DNA of 9,261 nt. Source: an uncultured Lachnospiraceae bacterium (GTDB taxonomy: Bacteria > Bacillota > Clostridia > Lachnospirales > Lachnospiraceae). Under the pieces are notes generated by a model that was not told the origin of the DNA, did not search any database, and saw only the letters and a program-made list of their open reading frames with translations. A program made the position numbers and the translations under genes. Below, piece by piece: positions 5,459 to 9,261 of this stretch. Location of the stretch: positions 1-9,261 of the forward strand of contig CAMPBP010000032.1 of NCBI GenBank assembly GCA_946639085.1, given 5' to 3'. Within the stretch, counting starts at the first letter, position 1. Each line of letters starts with the position of its first letter.

Positions 5459-7399
5459 TTATCCAAAACATATGATTCCCGCTATAAGATAAAGTACAAA
5501 TGCGATGAGCGAAACTATCGTGCTGTAGAAAAGACGAAGCCTCTTGGCCACTTCCGGAGCAATACCGACCGTGGTGCCGACGTTCAGGGCTTCAAAGGTG
5601 AACGCACAGTTCTTCTCGCCTGCGATACCGGCGCCTGCAATAGCACCGATAAAGAGCGCCAAAACAGTTGTCGAATCTATTCCGAAGTTCTTTACAAGTG
5701 AATAAACTATCGGAAAAGCGATTGCGTACATGGCCCATGATGAACCGAGCGCCGTGGTAAGAAGCATGCAAAATAAGAAGACGGCAGCAGGAAGCAGGAA
5801 CAGTAAGTGATCGAATTCATCTATCGCCAGTTCAAAGTAAGTATCGAGCTTAAGCGTATCGAGCATCGATGAAAAGAATATCGTCATAAGATACATGATG
5901 ACGGGAAGCGTTGAATCCGCTATTCCCTGAACCGCATATTCGATAAACTCCGAAGGTGACATGATACGTCTTAAGCAAAACAGCGCAAATGTGAACAAAA
6001 GAGCCACAGTAAGACCTATGGAACTGTCAACCGAGAAACTTCCCGATGAAATGCTTCTTACTGCCAAAGAAGCAACCATGAGAACGATGATGGGAAGCAT
6101 GACGTTGGATATCTTGCCCCAGACTTCCGTCGAGTGTTCGCTTAAATATTTCTCCGATCCTTCCGGCCAGAGGTCGCCGTTTTCTTCGACCCTCTTATCC
6201 CCTGCTTTAAGCTGTTTGTTGCGAGGCAATTTGCCAAGAGATAACAGTATCATAGCTATAACGGTGATTATCGAGAAAAAGTTAAAAGGAATGGCTTTGC
6301 AAAAAAGCGCTACGGAGTCGGCTCCGAAGGTAACGTTCATGGTACCTATTACGAATATTCCCCAAAGTGAAAGAGGAACAAAGGAACACAAAACAACCGG
6401 AAGCATGCCGTAAAAGAGGGCCTGCCTCTCACGAGGGATTCTCTTTTCTTTGGACGGATTGTAAAGAGCATATTGTGCACAGAGCATGTTAAGCCCTTCA
6501 TCGATGGATGTCATGATCATAATGACAAAGGACGTAAAGAAAACGTGTTTTTGCGATTTGGCATGCTTTGCAGCAGACTTTTCGAAAGCCGTAACACCGC
6601 CGGAATTTACGATAAGGTTAACGAGCGCTCCCATGAGAACCATGACGATGACCGTAAAAACGTTGTCGGCGGCTCCAAATGTCTCGATGAGCGCATCCAT
6701 CGTGCCTGTTAAGAAATGACCTTTATACGCAAGTATTCCTGCGATAAGGCAGGAAGCAACGATGGATTCAAGGGTTCTTTTGGTGATAAGAACGTATGCG
6801 ATCATGAAAATGAGGGGGAGCAAAAAGATCGGTCCCGAAATGCCACGAGGCAATAAGAAGGAAGCAATGACAACAAGAGCCAAAAAGCCGTACTGGAAAA
6901 GCCCTTGTTTTAACGTGATCGGGTGATCGTTTGAAGGGTGCGACAGAACACCTTTCTTCATTGAAGAAAGGGCAAGTATCTGCGAATGCTTTGAAGAAAG
7001 CTGCCCGTACACTTTCTTCATCATCTCGCTGTAAATGTGAGGATGTTTTGATAAGAACGCAAGCAGGTCTTCGTTTTCGACTTTGTAAACTACAGTGCGA
7101 CCGTGGGCTCTTACAGTTGTCAGTCTCTTTTCGCCGGTAAGAACGGCATATTCGCCAAAGTATTGGCCTACATGCATAAGATTTACCTGTTCGCCGTTTT
7201 TGTTTAAAACAGTTGCCGAACCCGATTCGATGAAAAACATACCGTCTGCTTCTTCGCCTGCGGTAATGATATTTTCGCCGTGTTCAAACGTAAGCTTCTT
7301 TAATTTTTCGATAAGATTGGCAAGGTCAGCCGAAGACTCATCGGAATCATCCAGATTAAAGAAGTCTTTCAGATATTTTTCACTTATTCTCTTTGACAT
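5459..7399 (-). CDS. NhaC-family Na+/H+ antiporter with N-terminal cyclic-nucleotide-binding domain
   Basis: A 646-residue membrane protein expected to exchange Na+ (or another cation) for protons. Residues about 30-135 form a CNB/CRP-like domain: the phosphate-binding cassette FGEYAVLTGEKRLTTVRA starts at 81 and keeps Glu83 and Arg92, the positions that contact ribose and phosphate in cAMP-binding relatives. A soluble linker (135-165) leads to about 11-12 hydrophobic segments. NhaC-like motifs include SGGVTAF (267-272), TSIDEG (297-302, acidic in a membrane region) and GSSWAMYAIAFPI (from 552), comparable to the GTSW-type motif of the family. Plain NhaC proteins are about 450-500 residues and lack the CNB domain. 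The start ATG 7399 follows AGGGGA. It is second in an operon, 18 bp after the DHH phosphoesterase gene. The ligand is unknown: cAMP, another nucleotide or none. The transported ion is inferred from family only. Confidence 0.9.
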   Translation of the reverse strand: MSKRISEKYLKDFFNLDDSDESSADLANLIEKLKKLTFEHGENIITAGEEADGMFFIESGSATVLNKNGEQVNLMHVGQYFGEYAVLTGEKRLTTVRAHGRTVVYKVENEDLLAFLSKHPHIYSEMMKKVYGQLSSKHSQILALSSMKKGVLSHPSNDHPITLKQGLFQYGFLALVVIASFLLPRGISGPIFLLPLIFMIAYVLITKRTLESIVASCLIAGILAYKGHFLTGTMDALIETFGAADNVFTVIVMVLMGALVNLIVNSGGVTAFEKSAAKHAKSQKHVFFTSFVIMIMTSIDEGLNMLCAQYALYNPSKEKRIPRERQALFYGMLPVVLCSFVPLSLWGIFVIGTMNVTFGADSVALFCKAIPFNFFSIITVIAMILLSLGKLPRNKQLKAGDKRVEENGDLWPEGSEKYLSEHSTEVWGKISNVMLPIIVLMVASLAVRSISSGSFSVDSSIGLTVALLFTFALFCLRRIMSPSEFIEYAVQGIADSTLPVIMYLMTIFFSSMLDTLKLDTYFELAIDEFDHLLFLLPAAVFLFCMLLTTALGSSWAMYAIAFPIVYSLVKNFGIDSTTVLALFIGAIAGAGIAGEKNCAFTFEALNVGTTVGIAPEVAKRLRLFYSTIVSLIAFVLYLIAGIICFG

Positions 7400-7417
7400 A
7401 AAATTCCCCTAAAATTA

Positions 7418-8401
7418 TTACAAGATCTGCGGATATTTCGCTTCTATCAAGTTTATGGTCTTTTCCTGGACCGTATCAAAAAGATACATCCTGTCACCGG
7501 GTATGTTTCTTTCTTCCACGAATCCGCCCGCCATTGTGGCATGTCCGCCTCCGTTGCCCCAGCCTTCGAGTATCTCTCCCGCCAAAACTCCGGCATTAAC
7601 ATCGGAGCGTTCGCTCCTGAAACTGAATTTGTATCCCGTATCTCTTTTGGCAAAAATGATGACAACTTCCGCTTCGGCAAGCGCCAAGAAAAAGTCGCTC
7701 AAAGCTGCAACAAGAGCATCGGGGCAAAAGAAATCAAGAAACGAGAGACAGACTTTTCCAAATACTCTGGCATTTTCGATCGCTTCTCCGTAAGCACGAA
7801 GATCGGTAAACTCCATGTTGTTGGTCTCTAACTCGTTTAAAAGCTCTTTGTCCGAATAGTGGAAAAGAAAGCTTAACATATCAAGGTCAAATTCGGTGAC
7901 GCCTCTGCTTAACTGAAGTGTATCCATCCTGAGGCCGTACATAAGGGCCGTAGCGACCTTGACATCGGGCTTTACATTGAGCGTCTTATAATATTCCGCA
8001 ATTATCGATGCGCAAGCTCCGGTGATCCTGAGATCCGAATACTCGTAATCGATCTTAACGACGGTGGGATGGTGGTCGATGGCAGCAAGCTCGTCACCCA
8101 CAAAATCGGTCGTATTGCCGTTGTTCTTCTGACAATCCACCAAAACGATCATATCGTCTGCGTTCATCTGAGACTCTATCTCATCGTAAGAATGCATTTC
8201 GATACCGCAGAGGGATAACATCTTAACACTCGAAAGCTTGTCGATCTGTCCTTCGTGACATATTCTCGAAGCGATTCCAAAGTGCTCCAAAAGCTTTTGA
8301 AGACCGAAAGCCGATGAAATGGCATCGGGATCGGGAAAGTTGTGTGTCTGTATCCAGACCGTTTTCTTTTTACACAATTCAATCAGTTTTTCCGGTTTCA
8401 T
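7418..8401 (-). CDS. DHH/DHHA1 phosphoesterase, NrnA-like
   Basis: A 327-residue cytoplasmic, probably Mn2+-dependent phosphoesterase. The DHH domain shows HNFPDPDA (20-27), VDCQ with Asp89, IDHHP (Asp-His-His at 109-111) and YGLRMDT with Asp160, the usual metal ligands. The C-terminal DHHA1 domain shows GNGGGHATMAGG (GGGH at 284-287) for substrate binding. Length and order fit the NrnA/MgpA group, which degrade short oligoribonucleotides, pAp or, in some members, linear or cyclic dinucleotides. The start is ATG 8401, preceded by GGGAGG at 8-base spacing and by a promoter at 8432-8440; the longer in-frame ATG at 8491 lies upstream of that promoter and has no ribosome binding site. It is first gene of an operon with the CNB-domain antiporter. 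The exact substrate cannot be decided from sequence. Confidence 0.93.
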   Translation of the reverse strand: MKPEKLIELCKKKTVWIQTHNFPDPDAISSAFGLQKLLEHFGIASRICHEGQIDKLSSVKMLSLCGIEMHSYDEIESQMNADDMIVLVDCQKNNGNTTDFVGDELAAIDHHPTVVKIDYEYSDLRITGACASIIAEYYKTLNVKPDVKVATALMYGLRMDTLQLSRGVTEFDLDMLSFLFHYSDKELLNELETNNMEFTDLRAYGEAIENARVFGKVCLSFLDFFCPDALVAALSDFFLALAEAEVVIIFAKRDTGYKFSFRSERSDVNAGVLAGEILEGWGNGGGHATMAGGFVEERNIPGDRMYLFDTVQEKTINLIEAKYPQIL

Positions 8402-8431
8402 GACTGCATCCTCCCACGTATTTTCCCGATA

Positions 8432-8440
8432 AGTATACCA
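8432..8440 (-). promoter_or_regulatory. Extended -10 promoter of the DHH-antiporter operon
   Basis: The minus strand reads TGGTATACT: an extended -10 (TG-N) and TATACT (plus 8432-8437). No good -35 is present at 16-18 bp, which extended -10 promoters tolerate. Start of transcription would be near 8425, leaving a short leader before GGGAGG and the ATG at 8401. Confidence 0.6.
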
Positions 8441-8504
8441 TATAAAGAGCGCTCCGTGATATTTCTTTCGTGGTTTCCTATAACATCGCATGAAACGATT
8501 ATTT

Positions 8505-8541
8505 CTTGTTAAATGATCAAAAATGTGTTAAACTTAACAAG
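8505..8541 (+). promoter_or_regulatory. Promoter of small membrane protein with overlapping inverted repeats
   Basis: -35 TTGTTA (8506-8511), 17-bp spacer, and extended -10 TGT-TAAACT (-10 at 8529-8534). Transcription would start near 8541, about 37 nt before the ATG. CTTGTTAA (8505-8512) is exactly inverted as TTAACAAG (8534-8541), and TGTTAA-AC-TTAACA (8526-8539) is a second dyad on the -10. Repressor binding is possible but inferred. Confidence 0.6.
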
Positions 8542-8577
8542 TCTAGTAAACATATTCACAAATAGGAGGAGATAATA

Positions 8578-8922
8578 ATGTTTGAATGGACTGGTTTTGC
8601 CAAATTCTGGCTTTGGTTTTGCTTTGTAGTTAACATCATCATGGTTGTTATCTATGTTCTTGGTATCTTCGGATCTTTCTTGGTAGGTGGCACATTGCTC
8701 ATGGTTCTTTGCACTATAGCAGAAATATGTTTGATAATCGGATTGGCGATCTTGTTGTTTAAGAAGCAGAAACTCGGTTTCTACATCGTTGCAGGTACCG
8801 CAGTTCTTAACATCGTTCTTAACGCAATGAGCGGACAGCTTATCAGAGGTATCATCAGTGCAGTAGTTAGCCTTGTAATCCTCTTCTTCGCTATCAAGCC
8901 TCGTTGGAACGAGATGCCATAA
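8578..8922 (+). CDS. Small four-helix membrane protein, function unknown
   Basis: A 114-residue hydrophobic protein. Four membrane segments can be read at about residues 9-31, 34-61, 66-84 and 88-107, with a basic loop KKQK (62-65) that should face the cytoplasm, and short polar ends. No catalytic motif, signal-peptidase site or cysteine pattern is visible, and I do not recognise the family. The start is fixed by AGGAGGA (8564-8570), 7 bases before the ATG. It has its own promoter (8506-8534) and terminator (8952-8982), so it is a single-gene unit, divergent from the DHH operon. The good ribosome binding site, promoter and terminator make it a real gene despite its size; the antisense reading frame over it has none of these. 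Confidence 0.85.
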   Translation: MFEWTGFAKFWLWFCFVVNIIMVVIYVLGIFGSFLVGGTLLMVLCTIAEICLIIGLAILLFKKQKLGFYIVAGTAVLNIVLNAMSGQLIRGIISAVVSLVILFFAIKPRWNEMP

Positions 8923-8951
8923 GTTGATTAAATAGAATATGCAAGAAAGAG

Positions 8952-8982
8952 ACAGGGACGACTTTGGTTGTCCCTGTTTTTT
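8952..8982 (+). terminator. Intrinsic terminator of the small membrane protein gene
   Basis: ACAGGGACGAC (8952-8962) pairs with GTTGTCCCTGT (8967-8977) over 11 bp with one G-U pair and a TTTG loop, followed by a T-run to 8982. It ends 30 bp after the stop codon begins the intergenic stretch and 4 bp before the palindromic array. Confidence 0.93.
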
Positions 8983-8986
8983 ATTG

Positions 8987-9026
8987 CGTAGTGTCAAGTG
9001 CCCCTTTCAAGCAAAATAGCACTACG
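8987..9026 (-). repeat. Palindromic 40-bp element A
   Basis: Ends CGTAGTGT and GCACTACG are inverted; the interior differs from the other copies. On the minus strand it starts CGTAGTGCTATTT and ends CTTGACACTACG, matching the orientation consensus CGTAGTGYTAAAT...TTTGRCACTACG. Confidence 0.85.
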
Positions 9027-9060
9027 CTTTTTGCTTTTTTAAGGCACATTTTTACAGGGT

Positions 9061-9100
9061 CGTAGTGCTAAATCCCACTGAATGCACATTTGACACTACG
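9061..9100 (+). repeat. Palindromic 40-bp element B
   Basis: Starts CGTAGTGCTAAAT and ends ATTTGACACTACG; again exactly 40 bp. The ends can pair over 12 of 13 positions (one T-G, one mismatch) around a variable 14-base loop. It begins 74 bp after element A. Confidence 0.85.
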
Positions 9101-9145
9101 AAAAAGCGCCGGATATGTGTAAACAAGCTCTGTTTTTCTGAAAAT

Positions 9146-9185
9146 CGTCGTGCTAAACAAGTGATTTGATGAATTTGGCACTACG
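9146..9185 (+). repeat. Palindromic 40-bp element C
   Basis: Starts CGTCGTGCTAAA (one change from the consensus end) and ends ATTTGGCACTACG; exactly 40 bp. It begins 85 bp after element B. The interior is unlike B beyond the shared arms. Confidence 0.82.
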
Positions 9186-9207
9186 GTCGCGCAAAAAACC
9201 GCCTGAT

Positions 9208-9260
9208 TTTGACGAAAAACGTAGTGCCCAAAAAGCTTTTTTCTGATTTAACACTACATA
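9208..9260 (-). repeat. Palindromic element D with flank, exact inverted duplicate of 3836-3888
   Basis: The 39-bp core (9220-9258) starts CGTAGTGCCC and ends AACACTACA; with its left flank TTTGACGAAAAA and two bases on the right it is identical over 53 bp to the inverted element at 3836-3888. It begins 74 bp after element C. The window ends one base later, so the array may continue. Confidence 0.9.
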
Positions 9261-9261
9261 G

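Larger units (their letters stand above)
8987..9261. repeat. Gene-free array of at least four 39-40 bp palindromic elements
   Basis: No credible gene lies between the terminator at 8982 and the window edge. The stretch is built of elements A-D, separated by spacers of 34, 45 and 34 bp (start-to-start 74, 85, 74 bp). Orientations by the arm consensus are minus, plus, plus, minus. Arms are conserved and loops vary, as in REP/BIME-like or miniature inverted-repeat elements. Spacers share only A/T-runs next to some elements. Function is unknown. Confidence 0.8.

Noticed and set aside
5961..6413. A 150-codon plus-strand frame within the antiporter region
   Set aside because: It is a shadow of the antiporter coding strand, with no ribosome binding site or recognisable protein features.
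8402..8491. Upstream ATG adding 30 residues to the DHH phosphoesterase
   Set aside because: The extended -10 promoter at 8432-8440 lies inside this extension, and only ATG 8401 has a Shine-Dalgarno sequence (GGGAGG).
8509..8997. A 162-codon minus-strand open frame over the small membrane protein gene
   Set aside because: It is fully antisense to a gene with a clear ribosome binding site, promoter and terminator, starts inside the palindromic array, and its composition shows no domain or membrane pattern.
8987..9261. Possible CRISPR array at the right edge
   Set aside because: The conserved parts are inverted arms of about 13 bp in mixed orientation with unequal spacers of 34-45 bp; there is no direct repeat of CRISPR length and no cas gene.

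Overview
The window looks like chromosomal DNA of a low-to-mid GC, Gram-positive clostridial bacterium, most likely a motile member of the Lachnospiraceae. The supporting signs are a tRNA-Ile T-box leader before a clostridial-style isoleucyl-tRNA synthetase gene, strong AGGAGG-type ribosome binding sites, U-tract terminators, an LCGC lipobox, and a promoter matching the Gram-positive flagellar sigma factor (SigD) consensus. The genus is inference; no rRNA or other marker gene is present.

Layout. (1) 1-2487, minus strand: a sigma-A promoter, an Ile-specific T-box riboswitch (specifier AUC) and ileS, whose 3' third runs off the left edge. (2) 2540-3794, minus strand: a 359-residue, highly charged helical protein of unknown function with its own terminator and a near-perfect SigD promoter, so it is probably expressed with motility genes. 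(3) 3795-4121: a divergent intergenic region holding one copy of a palindromic repeat, four TTGAC-type boxes spaced 11-12 bp apart (like binding sites for OmpR/PhoP-family response regulators), and several TGTAAC/TTACA palindromes. (4) 4122-5399, plus strand: an erythromycin-esterase-family lipoprotein. (5) 5419-5455: a 16-bp perfect hairpin terminating transcription from both sides. (6) 5459-8437, minus strand: a two-gene operon, first a DHH/DHHA1 phosphoesterase (NrnA-like), then an NhaC-family Na+/H+ antiporter with an N-terminal cyclic-nucleotide-binding domain. (7) 8506-8982, plus strand: a small four-helix membrane protein with its own promoter and terminator. (8) 8987 to the right edge: a gene-free array of at least four palindromic elements of 39-40 bp ending in CGTAGTG...CACTACG. 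The last is an exact inverted copy of the one in region 3.

How the parts work together. The T-box should let uncharged tRNA-Ile switch on ileS. The DHH enzyme and the CNB-domain antiporter are 18 bp apart and share a terminator; a phosphodiesterase paired with a nucleotide-sensing ion transporter is a plausible second-messenger module, but the ligand and enzyme substrate cannot be read from sequence. The most unexplained structures are the palindromic array with its 53-bp inverted distant copy, the SigD-driven unknown protein, and the phased box array before the esterase-like lipoprotein. Three genes have a better-supported start than the longest reading frame; the coordinates below use those.
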